From NCBI RefSeq assembly GCF_000179235.2, contig NZ_CP039373.1, positions 2,514,554-2,578,553 of the forward strand: DNA of 64,000 nucleotides, in the 5' to 3' direction. The translations under genes and the position numbers were made by a program. Numbering within the stretch: the first letter of the stretch is position 1; each line of letters begins with the position of its first letter. The notes beneath the pieces were generated by a model that was not told where the DNA came from, searched no databases, and worked only from the letters and a program-made list of their open reading frames with translations. This document shows, piece after piece, positions 28,533 to 37,775 of this stretch. The stretch comes from Synechococcus sp. CB0101 (GTDB lineage: Bacteria > Cyanobacteriota > Cyanobacteriia > PCC-6307 > Cyanobiaceae).

Positions 28533-29197
28533 CGGGCGCGGCTGAACCCCGCCTCCAGGGCCAGCGCCTCCTGCTCCGCTCCCGTGGGGAAGCGCTCAAG
28601 ACTGCGTTCGAGGTAGGCGTATTGCTCCTCCAACCCTGCCTTACGGGCTAGCGGCACCACCAAGCGGCGCAAATACAACCGCTGGAAGGCAGCCGTAGCG
28701 CCTTGGGACTCAGCCGGCCGGTTGAAGTCCAGCACCGCCGCACGCCCACCGGAGCGGAGCAAGCGCCGCAGCTCCTGCAGTCCTGCGGCCGGATCCGGCA
28801 GGTTGCGCAGCCCGTAAGCCATCACTGCGCCATCCGCGGAAGCATCGGCCAAACCCGTAGCGGCCGCGTCGCCCTGGCGAAACTCCAACGGCAGCCAGGG
28901 CTGGGCTCGGGCCCGCTGCCGAGCCCGCTCGAGCGGCGCCGCGGCCGAATCGATCCCCAACACCAGCCCGGCGGGGCGCACCTTCTCCGCCAACACCAGC
29001 GCCAGATCGCCGGTACCGCAGCAGAGATCAAGCAGACACTGACCCGGCTGCGGCTCGAGCCAAGCAATGGCCTGACGTTTCCAAAGGCGATGCAGGCCCA
29101 GGCTCAGCAGATCGTTGAGCCGGTCGTAGGCGGGGGCAATGCGATCAAACAGATCGCGAACCTGCTCAGGATCGCCGGGTTGAATCGAAGCTGGCAT
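28481..29197 (-). CDS. menG: Demethylphylloquinone/menaquinone methyltransferase, UbiE family
   Basis: A SAM-dependent methyltransferase of 238 residues that in cyanobacteria performs the last methylation of phylloquinone for photosystem I. The opening VRDLFDRIAPAYDRLNDLLSLGLHRLWKR, the SAM motif LLDLCCGTGDLAL and GLRNLPDPAAGLQELRRLLRSGG are diagnostic. ATG 29197 is chosen because homologues start just before this opening. It overlaps the upstream small membrane-protein gene by 32 bases. Confidence 0.9.
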   Translation of the reverse strand: MPASIQPGDPEQVRDLFDRIAPAYDRLNDLLSLGLHRLWKRQAIAWLEPQPGQCLLDLCCGTGDLALVLAEKVRPAGLVLGIDSAAAPLERARQRARAQPWLPLEFRQGDAAATGLADASADGAVMAYGLRNLPDPAAGLQELRRLLRSGGRAAVLDFNRPAESQGATAAFQRLYLRRLVVPLARKAGLEEQYAYLERSLERFPTGAEQEALALEAGFSRARHRLLAGGQMGLLQLVA

Positions 29198-29462
29198 CCC
29201 AGGGCAGGGAGATCGCATCGAGACTGACACCCCCTGCCTCGAGCTGGGCCTCCACGCGATCGGCCGTGGTGAAACTCATCACCATCACGGCCGCCAGCCC
29301 TACCGCCGCCGAGCAGACCATGCAGCCGGCGAGCATCAACGAAAACTCTTTGCGATCAGCCGCGGCCTGCATCAGCTGAAGCGCCCAGGCCACCATCGCC
29401 ACCACGGCCAGCACAAGCACCACGGCCAACGCTGTGGAGTGGGTCTGGACCAGGGCGCTCAC
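29166..29462 (-). CDS. Small two-span membrane protein upstream of menG
   Basis: A 98-residue protein with two hydrophobic segments (about residues 10-32 and 42-62) separated by a short charged loop (ADRKEF), then an acidic C-terminal tail. No family recognised, though its size and design resemble conserved picocyanobacterial membrane proteins. Its 3' end overlaps menG, suggesting co-expression with quinone synthesis. Confidence 0.68.
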   Translation of the reverse strand: MSALVQTHSTALAVVLVLAVVAMVAWALQLMQAAADRKEFSLMLAGCMVCSAAVGLAAVMVMSFTTADRVEAQLEAGGVSLDAISLPWDASFDSTRRS

Positions 29463-29512
29463 GAACAGGCAACGACTCGAATCTGAGACGAATGTAACGG
29501 CGCGTAACAGGC

Positions 29513-30286
29513 CTACGCGAGAGGGCGGATGTTGAAACCACGACCGAGCAGCTCCTGCTTGATCTGCTCCACCGTGAGCACGCCGTCATGCAGCAGCGAC
29601 GCCAGCAGAGCCGCCGAGGCATGGCCGCCCTGGGCCCCGGCATCCAGGGCCTCCGCGATGTGATCGATGCAGCCCGCGCCCCCACTGGCGATCACCGGCA
29701 CCTCCACGGCATCGGCCACGGCACGGGTGAGGTTGAGCTCGTACCCCGCCTGGGTGCCATCGCCATCCATGGAGGTGAGCAGGATTTCGCCCGCCCCAAG
29801 AGCCACCACCTTGCGGGCCCACTCCACCGCATCCAAGCCGGTGTTTTCGCGGCCTCCTTTCACATACACGTCCCAGCCGCCTTCGCGGCGGCGGGCATCG
29901 ATGGCCACCACGATGCACTGGCAGCCGAAGCGCTCAGCGCCGCGGGCCACCAACTCCGGATCGCGCACCGCCGACGAGTTGAGGCTCACCTTGTCGGCTC
30001 CAGCTCGGAGCAGCTCCGTGATGCCCTCCACCGTGCTGATGCCGCCGCCCACGGTGAACGGGATCGTCACCGCTTCGGCCGTGCGCCTGACCAGATCCAC
30101 CAAGGTGGCGCGGCCCTGGTGAGAAGCGGCGATGTCGAGAAACACCAGCTCATCGGCCCCGGAGGCGCTGTACCGACAAGCCAGCTCCACGGGATCACCG
30201 GCATCGCGCAGGCCCACAAAGTTCACCCCCTTCACCACCCGCCCATCGGCCACGTCGAGGCAGGGAATGATCCGTTTGGCGACCAT
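29513..30286 (-). CDS. hisF: Imidazole glycerol phosphate synthase, cyclase subunit
   Basis: HisF uses ammonia from HisH to close the imidazole ring in histidine synthesis, yielding IGP and AICAR. The TIM-barrel motifs [45 protein letters not shown] and IASGGAG are typical. Catalytic aspartates (in CLDV and SMDGDG) are present. Length is 257 aa from ATG 30286; longer in-frame starts run through non-coding sequence opposite petP. Confidence 0.95.
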   Translation of the reverse strand: MVAKRIIPCLDVADGRVVKGVNFVGLRDAGDPVELACRYSASGADELVFLDIAASHQGRATLVDLVRRTAEAVTIPFTVGGGISTVEGITELLRAGADKVSLNSSAVRDPELVARGAERFGCQCIVVAIDARRREGGWDVYVKGGRENTGLDAVEWARKVVALGAGEILLTSMDGDGTQAGYELNLTRAVADAVEVPVIASGGAGCIDHIAEALDAGAQGGHASAALLASLLHDGVLTVEQIKQELLGRGFNIRPLA

Positions 30287-30365
30287 GGCGTGAGGGGAAC
30301 GGCTGACGGCCGAAGAGCCGCGGGACAGGGGGCTAATCTGGCGCCACTTTTGCGTCGCGCCGGAC

Positions 30366-30578
30366 ATGTCCCAGGCTGCCATCACCGTCGGCTCGAAGGT
30401 GCGTGTCACCCGGGTGCGCGACCGCATCCCCGCCGATCTCGTGGCCGCCCTCCAGGCCGACGCCACCGGCACCGTGAAGGACTTCAAAGTGACCGACGGC
30501 AAGGGCATCGGCGTGGTGGTGGAGCTGGCCAACGGAACCACCACCTGGTTCTTCGACGACGAGATCACCGCTGCCTGA
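30366..30578 (+). CDS. petP: Cytochrome b6f complex subunit PetP (DUF2862)
   Basis: A 70-residue SH3-like protein of the DUF2862 family. The pattern [15 protein letters not shown], then [19 protein letters not shown] and TWFFDDEI, matches PetP. PetP associates with the cytoplasmic face of the cyanobacterial cytochrome b6f complex and affects linear electron flow. It is followed 13 bases later by chlG, placing two photosynthesis genes in one transcript. Confidence 0.85.
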   Translation: MSQAAITVGSKVRVTRVRDRIPADLVAALQADATGTVKDFKVTDGKGIGVVVELANGTTTWFFDDEITAA

Positions 30579-30591
30579 TCCGTCAGCCCCT

Positions 30592-31599
30592 GTGAGCGAA
30601 CCCACGAGCGACACCACCACCAACTCCCCCAACCCCACCGCCAGCAGCGGAGCCGGGGCACGGCAGCTGCTGGGGATGAAAGGTGCCAGCGGCACCTCCA
30701 ACATCTGGAAGATCCGGCTCCAGCTGATGAAGCCGGTGACCTGGATCCCTTTGATCTGGGGCGTGCTCTGCGGCGCTGCTGCCTCGGGCAACTTCCACTG
30801 GACCCTGCCTGAGGTGGGTGCTTCGATCGCCTGCATGCTGATGAGCGGCCCACTGCTGGCCGGCTACACGCAGACGATCAACGACTACTACGACCGCGAG
30901 ATCGACGCGATCAACGAGCCTTATCGGCCAATTCCCTCTGGCGCGATTCCCCTTTGGCAGGTGAAAGCGCAGATCTGGGTGTTGCTGCTCGCCGGCTTGG
31001 GTGTGGCCTACGGACTCGACCTCTGGGCCGGCCACAGCACCCCGGTGCTGTTCCTGCTGGCGCTGGGTGGCTCCTTTGTGAGCTTCATCTACTCCGCCCC
31101 GCCGCTGAAGCTCAAGCAAAACGGCTGGCTGGGCAACTACGCCCTGGGCGCGAGCTACATCGCTCTGCCGTGGTGGGCTGGTCAAGCCCTGTTTGGTCAC
31201 CTCACCTGGACCACCGCCTTTTTGACCCTGGCTTATTCACTGGCAGGCCTCGGGATCGCCGTGGTGAACGACTTCAAGAGCGTGGAAGGCGATCGAGCTC
31301 TGGGCCTGCAATCTCTGCCTGTGGCCTTCGGCATTGAGAAGGCGAGCTGGATCAGCGCCGGCATGATCGATGTGTTCCAACTGGCGATGGTGGCTGTGCT
31401 GATCGCCATCGGCCAGCATTTCGCTGCGGTGCTGCTGGTGCTGTTGATCATTCCGCAGATCACCTTCCAGGACATCTGGCTGCTGCGCGATCCCGTGGCA
31501 TTCGATGTGAAATATCAAGCGAGCGCTCAGCCGTTTCTGGTGCTCGGCATGTTGGTGACCGCTCTGGCGATCGGCCATAGCGAGCTGGTGGTGATGTGA
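30592..31599 (+). CDS. chlG: Chlorophyll synthase
   Basis: A UbiA-superfamily prenyltransferase that esterifies chlorophyllide with phytyl or geranylgeranyl diphosphate in the thylakoid membrane. The Asp-rich prenyl-PP motif [21 protein letters not shown] and the second motif [19 protein letters not shown] are intact, with about eight membrane spans. The N-terminus (residues 1-30) is Thr/Ser-rich and variable. The GTG start follows petP; its stop overlaps the next GTG (GTGA). Confidence 0.95.
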   Translation: MSEPTSDTTTNSPNPTASSGAGARQLLGMKGASGTSNIWKIRLQLMKPVTWIPLIWGVLCGAAASGNFHWTLPEVGASIACMLMSGPLLAGYTQTINDYYDREIDAINEPYRPIPSGAIPLWQVKAQIWVLLLAGLGVAYGLDLWAGHSTPVLFLLALGGSFVSFIYSAPPLKLKQNGWLGNYALGASYIALPWWAGQALFGHLTWTTAFLTLAYSLAGLGIAVVNDFKSVEGDRALGLQSLPVAFGIEKASWISAGMIDVFQLAMVAVLIAIGQHFAAVLLVLLIIPQITFQDIWLLRDPVAFDVKYQASAQPFLVLGMLVTALAIGHSELVVM

Positions 31600-33665
31600 C
31601 GGCCAAGCGCCGCCGCCCTTTACTGCGCGCCGGCCTGATCGGGGCTGGGGCCGGTGTGACTGTTGCCCTGGGGCAGAACCTGCTGGTTCAGGGCGTGGAT
31701 TCACTTCTGCCCAATGTGCAGCGGGTGAGCAGCTACAACCGCCCGGGCACGGTCACCGTGTTGTCGGCGGATGGGCAGGTGATCCAGAAGCTGGGGCCTG
31801 CCACGCGCGAGAAGCTGGTGAGCGGGCAGATGCCGCTGCTGGTGCAGCGCGCCTTCATCGCCGCGGAGGATCGCCGCTTCTACGAGCACAACGGCATCGA
31901 TCCAGTGGGCATCGGCCGTGCCCTGATGCGCAACGTGAGCCGGGGGTCGGTGGAGGAGGGCGCCAGCACGATCACCCAGCAGCTGGCGCGCACGGTGTTC
32001 CTGAGCCAGGACCGCACGATTATTCGCAAGCTCAAAGAAGCACTGCTAGCCGGGAAACTCGAACGCCAGCTCAGCAAGCAGCAGATCCTCGAGCAATACC
32101 TCAACTACGTGTATCTGGGCTCGAGCGCCTATGGCGTGTCGGATGCCGCCTGGATCTACTTCTCCAAAACACCGGCTGAACTCACACTGCCTGAGGCTGC
32201 CCTGATCGCTGGCTTGCCTCCTGCCCCATCGGTGTATTCACCGCTGGTGAATCCCGACCTCGCCCTGCAACGACGAGCCACGGTGCTGCGGCGGATGCGT
32301 GAAGCCGGCTTCATCGATGATCTGCAGCTGCAAACCGCCAATGCCGCGCCACTGCTGCTCAAACCAGCCGAACCGAAGTATTGGACCAGCCGGGCGCCCT
32401 ATTTCACCAGCTGGGTGGCGCAGGAACTGCCCAAGGTGCTCAGCCCGGAAGATCTGGAAGTGGGCGGACTCACGATCCGCAGCAGCTTGAATCTCACCTG
32501 GCAGGAACGAGCCCAGGCCACGATCAACAAGCACGCCCCTGGCGCCATGGAAGGCGCGGTGGTGTCGATGGAACCGGGCACCGGCCTGGTGCGCACGATG
32601 GTGGGCGGCAAGGATTTCGATAAGAGCCAGTTCAACCGGGCAGCCCAAGCGCTGCGCTCACCGGGTTCCACCTTCAAGTTGTTTGTGTATCTCACCGCCC
32701 TCAAGGAGGGGATGAAGCCCGAAGACAAGGTGAACGACAAACAGCAGTGCTTCGGCGGCTACTGCCCCCGCAACTTCGGCAATAAATACCGGGGCGTGGT
32801 GCCGATGTGGGTGGCACTGCAGCAATCGCTCAACACCGTCTCGGTGAGCCTGCTGAAGCAATTGGGCTTCGACAAGGTGATCGCCACCACCAAGAGCCTG
32901 GGTATCACCCGCGAGCTTGGCCGCTTCTATCCACTGGCCGTGGGTGCCACCGAGCAAACCGTGCTCGACATGACCGCCGCCTATGCCGCCATCTTCAACC
33001 GAGGCGTGTACGTGACCCCCACGCCGTTTGAAGAAATCCTGGGCCCCAACGGCGAGCTGCTCTGGAGCCGCCGCGTCGATGGCGACCGGGGCCGCCGCGC
33101 CGTGCCGAGCGACATCGCCGACGCCATGCTTTGGATGCTGCAGCAGGTGGTGAAAGGCGGCACCGGCTACGGCGCCGTGCCCCCCAATCGCCCAGCTGCC
33201 GGCAAAACCGGCACCTCCGAAGGCGGCCGCGATCTCTGGTTCATCGGTGGCGTTCCCCAACTGGTGACCGGCCTCTGGCTCGGCTACGACAACAACAAAG
33301 AGACCAAGAGCACCAGCGCCGTGGCTGTGGTGGCCTGGGCCGACTACATGGGCCCAATCCTCAAGGATCTACCGGTGCGGCCCTTCCCGCCCAAGCCCCA
33401 GCTGGCCGGCAAATTCGATCCGCTCAAGGCGCTCAAACCCAAGCCCAAACCGGAAGCGGCTACGCCGGTGCCCAAGCCGGCTGAGGAACGCAACCCAACC
33501 ACCACCGAACCCGCACCGCTGGAAACGGTGATACCGGAGGGCACCCCCAGCGAACCCAAACCACCTGCCAACGCCGCTCCGGCTGCTCCCGTGGTTGCAC
33601 CACCAGCACCACCGCCGCCGCTCCCTCCCGCAGGGCAACCGGCAGCACCTCCGCCCTTGCCCTGA
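31596..33665 (+). CDS. Class A penicillin-binding protein (glycosyltransferase-transpeptidase)
   Basis: A bifunctional murein synthase of 689 residues anchored by an N-terminal membrane segment. The GT51 domain shows AAEDRRFYEHNGIDPVGIGRA and the EGASTITQQLART motif. The transpeptidase domain has SPGSTFK (active-site Ser), SLN and KTGTSEGG. The last 100 residues are a Pro/Ala/Lys-rich disordered tail, common in cyanobacterial PBP1-like proteins. The GTG start overlaps chlG by 4 bases. Confidence 0.93.
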   Translation: MTAKRRRPLLRAGLIGAGAGVTVALGQNLLVQGVDSLLPNVQRVSSYNRPGTVTVLSADGQVIQKLGPATREKLVSGQMPLLVQRAFIAAEDRRFYEHNGIDPVGIGRALMRNVSRGSVEEGASTITQQLARTVFLSQDRTIIRKLKEALLAGKLERQLSKQQILEQYLNYVYLGSSAYGVSDAAWIYFSKTPAELTLPEAALIAGLPPAPSVYSPLVNPDLALQRRATVLRRMREAGFIDDLQLQTANAAPLLLKPAEPKYWTSRAPYFTSWVAQELPKVLSPEDLEVGGLTIRSSLNLTWQERAQATINKHAPGAMEGAVVSMEPGTGLVRTMVGGKDFDKSQFNRAAQALRSPGSTFKLFVYLTALKEGMKPEDKVNDKQQCFGGYCPRNFGNKYRGVVPMWVALQQSLNTVSVSLLKQLGFDKVIATTKSLGITRELGRFYPLAVGATEQTVLDMTAAYAAIFNRGVYVTPTPFEEILGPNGELLWSRRVDGDRGRRAVPSDIADAMLWMLQQVVKGGTGYGAVPPNRPAAGKTGTSEGGRDLWFIGGVPQLVTGLWLGYDNNKETKSTSAVAVVAWADYMGPILKDLPVRPFPPKPQLAGKFDPLKALKPKPKPEAATPVPKPAEERNPTTTEPAPLETVIPEGTPSEPKPPANAAPAAPVVAPPAPPPPLPPAGQPAAPPPLP

Positions 33666-33675
33666 AGGGGTTCGC

Positions 33676-35040
33676 TCAGCCCTGATGCTCAAGCACGGCG
33701 GCATAAAAACCGTCGCCAGCGCCGGCCAACTCTCCCGGCCACAGCTGCCAGCTCTGCTGCACCTGCAAGGCGGGGTGATCGGCCACAAACGCGTCGATCA
33801 AGGCGCTGTTTTCGCTGGGGTGCACGGTGCAGGTGGCGTACACCATGCGGCCCTTGGGCTTGAGCAGCGGCAAGAGCCCTTCAAGCAGCTGGCGTTGCAG
33901 CACCACCAGCTCGCCGATCGCCGCTGGATCGATCCGCCAGCGGGCATCGGCGTGGCGGGCCAAGGTGCCGAGGCCTGAGCAGGGGGCATCCACCAGGATG
34001 CGATCGAAACTGCCCTGCAGCTCGGGCTGCTCCTGGGCCAGGGCGGTGGCATCCCCGTGCTGCACCGCAATGCTGCGCAGACCGAGCCGTTCAGCGTTGC
34101 GGCTCACCCGCCGCAACCGGGCCTCGCCACGATCCAGCGCCAGCACCATCCCCTGATCCCCCATCCATTCCGCGAGGTGGGTGCTCTTGCCGCCGGGGGC
34201 CGCGCAGGCATCCAGGATGCGCTCACCGGGCTGCGGATCCAACAGCGGTGCAATGCGCTGGGCCGCGCGGTCTTGCACGCACCAATGTCCTTCCCCAAAA
34301 CCCGGCAGGCGGCTGAGGTCACCACTGCGCCCCTGCAGGGTGATCCCTGCAGGCAGTCCCTCAATTGGTAGGGCCTCCACGCCAGCTGCCGCCAGAGCCG
34401 CGCACACCTCTGCCGGTGTGCTCCGCAGGCGATTCACCCGCAGATCCAGGCTGGGCGGGGTGTTGCAGGCCAAGCCAAACGCTTCGGCCCGTTCGGGCGG
34501 CACCCACCCCAGCAGCTCGGCCGCCAACCAGGGCGGCAACGACTGGCGAACCCCTAGAGCGGTGGCCGGATCCCCCGCTTGCTCGGGGGTGAGCGGAAGG
34601 GTGTCGCCCGCCTCGCGGCGGCGCAAAAAAGCGCGGAGCATTCCATTGGCCACCGGTGCCAGGCGAGCCAGGCCGCCCCGCTTGGCCAACTCCACCGTGG
34701 TGCTCACCGCCGCCGATGGCGGCACCCGATCGCTGGCCAGCAGTTGATACAGGCCAATGTGCAGCAGCCAGCGCAGCTTGGGCGGCTGGCGCTCAGCGGG
34801 CACCTTGCCCAGCTGATCGAGCCAGGCATCCAAAAGGCGCCGCTGCCGAATCGCGCCATAGGCCAACTCCGTGGCCAAGCCTCGATCGGCCGGCGACAGG
34901 GATGTGCGCCCCAGCTCCCGCTCCAGGGCTCCATCGGCATAAGCCCCTGCCGCCACCGCTTGCAGCACCTGCCAGGCCAACCGCCGCGGCGCCAGGCCCT
35001 TGGGTTCAGCAGCCGATGCAGCGGCAGGCGTTGAGCTCAA
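33676..35040 (-). CDS. rsmB: 16S rRNA (cytosine-967-C5)-methyltransferase
   Basis: An RsmB/Sun-type enzyme of 454 residues. The N-terminal NusB-like RNA-binding domain (residues about 15-150) precedes the RFM methyltransferase core, with the SAM motif LDACAAPGGKSTHLAEWM, the DAPCSGLG cysteine and the second cysteine in VYATCTVHPSEN. It modifies C967 of small-subunit rRNA. Its start overlaps the upstream MGMT-like gene by 4 bases. Confidence 0.93.
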   Translation of the reverse strand: MSSTPAAASAAEPKGLAPRRLAWQVLQAVAAGAYADGALERELGRTSLSPADRGLATELAYGAIRQRRLLDAWLDQLGKVPAERQPPKLRWLLHIGLYQLLASDRVPPSAAVSTTVELAKRGGLARLAPVANGMLRAFLRRREAGDTLPLTPEQAGDPATALGVRQSLPPWLAAELLGWVPPERAEAFGLACNTPPSLDLRVNRLRSTPAEVCAALAAAGVEALPIEGLPAGITLQGRSGDLSRLPGFGEGHWCVQDRAAQRIAPLLDPQPGERILDACAAPGGKSTHLAEWMGDQGMVLALDRGEARLRRVSRNAERLGLRSIAVQHGDATALAQEQPELQGSFDRILVDAPCSGLGTLARHADARWRIDPAAIGELVVLQRQLLEGLLPLLKPKGRMVYATCTVHPSENSALIDAFVADHPALQVQQSWQLWPGELAGAGDGFYAAVLEHQG

Positions 35041-35393
35041 CAGGGCAGCGCGTCAGACGTTGCTACACAACTAGCGCCCGGCGGGAGCCAGCGATAACGG
35101 CTCAGCGGCAGCCGCCCCTGCTCATCCACCGGGATGCCCTCAGCGAGCAAGAGCTCGCGCTGCATCCAGTCGGAGCCCTCGCGGCTGAGGCTCATGCTGA
35201 TGCGCCCCTGGGCATTCACCACCCGGTGCCACGGCACCTCGGAAGGCAGCACCAGGCGCCGCAGGGCCCAGCCCACCTGGCGCGCACAGCCATAGGCACC
35301 GATGAACTCCCCGATCTGGCCATAGGTGGCGAGCTGACCCGGCGGGATCTGGGCCACCACCTGCTGCACGCGCTCGTCGAAGGTTGGCTCCAC
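35037..35393 (-). CDS. Alkyltransferase-like protein (MGMT fold without the cysteine)
   Basis: A 118-residue protein with the MGMT DNA-binding domain (IPPGQLATYGQIGEFIG, then CARQVGWALRRL). The alkyl-acceptor site, PCHRV in active enzymes, reads PWHRVV, so tryptophan replaces the reactive cysteine. This defines ATL (YbaZ/Atl1-like) proteins, which flag O6-alkylguanine for nucleotide excision repair. GTG start; the 5' end overlaps the divergent trmH upstream region. Confidence 0.88.
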   Translation of the reverse strand: MEPTFDERVQQVVAQIPPGQLATYGQIGEFIGAYGCARQVGWALRRLVLPSEVPWHRVVNAQGRISMSLSREGSDWMQRELLLAEGIPVDEQGRLPLSRYRWLPPGASCVATSDALPC

Positions 35394-35455
35394 AGGACAA
35401 CGCTATCGGGGCTGGCCGGCGATCCAGGACGATGGAGGCAAGCCCGCCAGCACCG

Positions 35456-36151
35456 ATGCCCCTGCTGCCCCGCCGCTTCGAGCGCCTCCAGGCCGTGCTC
35501 AACCGCCGCATGGGCGATCTCACCGTGGTGCTGGAAGCAGTGGATAAACCCCACAACCTCTCAGCGATCCTGCGCACCTGCGACGCCGTGGGCGTGCTGG
35601 AGGCCCATGTGGTGAGCCTTCCCGGGCGGCCGCGCACCTTCAACAAAACCGCCAAGGGCAGCCAGAAGTGGGTGCCGCTGCATCCCCACCCCAGCATCGA
35701 AACCTGCCTGAACGGCCTGAAGGAGAAGGGGTTCCGCATCTACGGCACCCACCTGAGCGTGGATGCCCGCGACTACCGCGACTGCGACTTCACCGGCCCC
35801 AGCTGCTTCCTGATGGGGGCCGAGAAATGGGGGATGAGCGATGAAGCGCTGGCGATGGTGGATCAACCGCTGTTCATCCCAATGACCGGCATGGTGCAGA
35901 GCCTCAACGTGAGCGTGGCCGCCGCCACCTTGCTGTTTGAAGCGCTGCGCCAGCGGGAGCGCGCTGGCCTGGTGCCCAGCCAGGGGGAAGGCGTACCGGG
36001 CGGCGCGGAGGCCTATCGCCAGCTGCTGTTCGAGTGGGCCTACCCGCAGGTGGCCGATTGGTGCCGCCGCCAGGGCCGCCCCTATCCACCACTCACCGAG
36101 GAAGGCGAAATCGCCGAGCAGCTGCCCCGCACGTTGAAGCTGCGCTACTAA
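35456..36151 (+). CDS. trmH: tRNA (guanosine-18-2'-O)-methyltransferase
   Basis: A SPOUT-class methyltransferase of about 231 residues. The EAVDKPHNLSAILRTCDAVG opening, the knot motif LMGAEKWGMSDEA and the IPMTGMVQSLNVSVAAATLL signature are typical of TrmH. It methylates G18 in tRNA D-loops. The ATG at 35456 gives the conserved MPLLPRRFERLQAVL start; ATG 35432 is an alternative. Confidence 0.92.
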   Translation: MPLLPRRFERLQAVLNRRMGDLTVVLEAVDKPHNLSAILRTCDAVGVLEAHVVSLPGRPRTFNKTAKGSQKWVPLHPHPSIETCLNGLKEKGFRIYGTHLSVDARDYRDCDFTGPSCFLMGAEKWGMSDEALAMVDQPLFIPMTGMVQSLNVSVAAATLLFEALRQRERAGLVPSQGEGVPGGAEAYRQLLFEWAYPQVADWCRRQGRPYPPLTEEGEIAEQLPRTLKLRY

Positions 36152-36154
36152 ACC

Positions 36155-37045
36155 TCAGCTCTGCGCGCGGTTGCTGCTGCCGCTGCCACTGAGCCAGCTC
36201 TCCAGCCCCTCCCCCAGGAACGAGAGCCCCAGCACCAACACAAACATCGCCACACCGGGGTAGAGCGCCGTCCACCAGACGCCGGTGGGTAGAGCGCTAA
36301 GGGCCTGCTGGAGATCGCTGCCCCATTCGGGCACGGTTTCCGGAAGACCCAAGCCGAGAAATCCGAGGCCGCCCAACACCAACACCGCATCGGCGGCATT
36401 GAGGGTGAGCAACACAGGCACTGAGGTGATCACGTTGCGGAACAGATAGCGGCGCAGGATCCAGAGCGGACCGGCCCCAAGGGAACGCGCCGCCTCCACG
36501 AACAACTCCGCCTTCACCTGAGCGCTTTGATTGCGCACCACCCGGAAATACTGCGGCACGTACACCACACACAACGCAGCAGCGGCATTAGGCAAGCCTT
36601 TACCGAGCAGAAAGGCCAACACCACCGAGAGCAACAACACTGGCAGGGTGTAGAGCGTGTCCATCAGGAGCACCAGGCTGCGGTCGATCCAGCCGCCCAG
36701 ATAGCCGCTCACCATCCCCAGCGGCACGCCGATCACCAGGGCCGACACCAAGGCAATCGCCACCACCTGCAGGGCCACACCACTGCCGGCCAGCGTGCGG
36801 CTGCACACGTCGCGCCCGAGCCGATCGGTGCCGCACCAGTGCTGCCACGAGGGCGGCGCATAGATGGGGTTATCGAGGCCGGCGTTCACATCCGGCAGCA
36901 GGCCGAGATGGGTGAACAGCGGTGTGAGCAGGGCGATCAGCAGGTAGACGATCACGATCACCACGCCCCAGCGGGCCATGCGGCCCGCCAGGTTGCGGGG
37001 CCGCCAGGCGAGCAAGCGCGAAACCGAGGAAGCAGGAGTGCTCAT
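36155..37045 (-). CDS. ABC transporter permease, DppC/OppC type
   Basis: A 296-residue integral membrane subunit of a peptide or nickel-type importer. Six hydrophobic spans are visible, with the N-terminal OppC segment, HWCGTDRLGRDVCSR, and the EAA loop (EAARSLGAGPLWILRRYLFRNVI) that contacts the ATPase. No partner permease, ATPase or binding protein lies beside it, so it must work with genes elsewhere. It ends 4 bases from the trmH stop (convergent). Confidence 0.87.
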   Translation of the reverse strand: MSTPASSVSRLLAWRPRNLAGRMARWGVVIVIVYLLIALLTPLFTHLGLLPDVNAGLDNPIYAPPSWQHWCGTDRLGRDVCSRTLAGSGVALQVVAIALVSALVIGVPLGMVSGYLGGWIDRSLVLLMDTLYTLPVLLLSVVLAFLLGKGLPNAAAALCVVYVPQYFRVVRNQSAQVKAELFVEAARSLGAGPLWILRRYLFRNVITSVPVLLTLNAADAVLVLGGLGFLGLGLPETVPEWGSDLQQALSALPTGVWWTALYPGVAMFVLVLGLSFLGEGLESWLSGSGSSNRAQS

Positions 37046-37051
37046 CGCGGC

Positions 37052-37441
37052 TCAGGCGGCCTCCAGGCCGAGATACTCCACATAGGGAAGAAAGTCGCGG
37101 TCGCTGAACAGCAAGGGCAAGTTCGCCTCAATGCACGCAGTGGCAATGATCCCGTCGATCGTTTTGCGCACGGTGATGCCTCGGCTGCGCAGGGCCCGAT
37201 AGTTCTCGGCCGCCTGATAGGCGTTCTGCGGCCCCAGCATGGCGAGCAGCGGCAACGATCGAAAGAGCTGTCGCGCTGCTGCCACATCACGGTCGCTCCG
37301 GAATCCCTGCAGCACTTCCACCACGATCAGATCGCCAATTGCCACGGGCGTCACACCCAGCACTGCATCCAGTCGCTCCACCTCGGATGTTTGAGCCCCA
37401 TTGAAGAAATCAATCCACACCGAGGAATCCACCACGATCAC
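37052..37441 (-). CDS. vapC: VapC-type PIN-domain toxin
   Basis: A 129-residue PIN ribonuclease. The metal-binding acids are visible in VVDSSVWIDFF (Asp5), the VVEVLQGF glutamate, DGIIA and SDRDF, the standard set. VapC toxins cleave tRNA or rRNA when not bound by VapB. It overlaps the upstream antitoxin gene by 4 bases, the usual type II toxin-antitoxin layout with the antitoxin first. Confidence 0.88.
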   Translation of the reverse strand: MIVVDSSVWIDFFNGAQTSEVERLDAVLGVTPVAIGDLIVVEVLQGFRSDRDVAAARQLFRSLPLLAMLGPQNAYQAAENYRALRSRGITVRKTIDGIIATACIEANLPLLFSDRDFLPYVEYLGLEAA

Positions 37442-37656
37442 GGCTGATCAGCCAGCTCCACGGCCAGATCGGAGCGCTGAGCCTCCAGATCGCCCTCCCA
37501 ACGGAGACGACCTCGAAATCCTTTGATCTGCCGCTGCTGCTCCAGCTGCACAAGCGTGCGCAGACCCAGCTCTACGGCCTCCCGCTTGGTGCGAGCACCG
37601 CAGGCCTGCATCGCATCGCGCATCAACTGATCCTCGATGACGATGTTGGTGCGCAT
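37438..37656 (-). CDS. vapB: VapB-type antitoxin
   Basis: A 72-residue protein opening with RTNIVIEDQLMRDAMQACG, the ribbon-helix-helix motif of the VapB/DUF2191 family. KREAVELGLRTLV and a toxin-binding tail follow, with aromatic GFRGRLRWEGDL. It should repress its own promoter as well as neutralise VapC. ATG 37656 is chosen; the frame is open further upstream but without family sequence. Confidence 0.84.
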   Translation of the reverse strand: MRTNIVIEDQLMRDAMQACGARTKREAVELGLRTLVQLEQQRQIKGFRGRLRWEGDLEAQRSDLAVELADQP

Positions 37657-37775
37657 CGCCCCAGCCAAAGATGTGTAAAGACTAGCGGCCGCATACACAT
37701 CCAGCGACCGAGAAGGCTTGGGGCAAGCGAAGCGCTGCAAATCCGGGTAAGAAGGGTGCAGCCCTGCGGCAGTGG

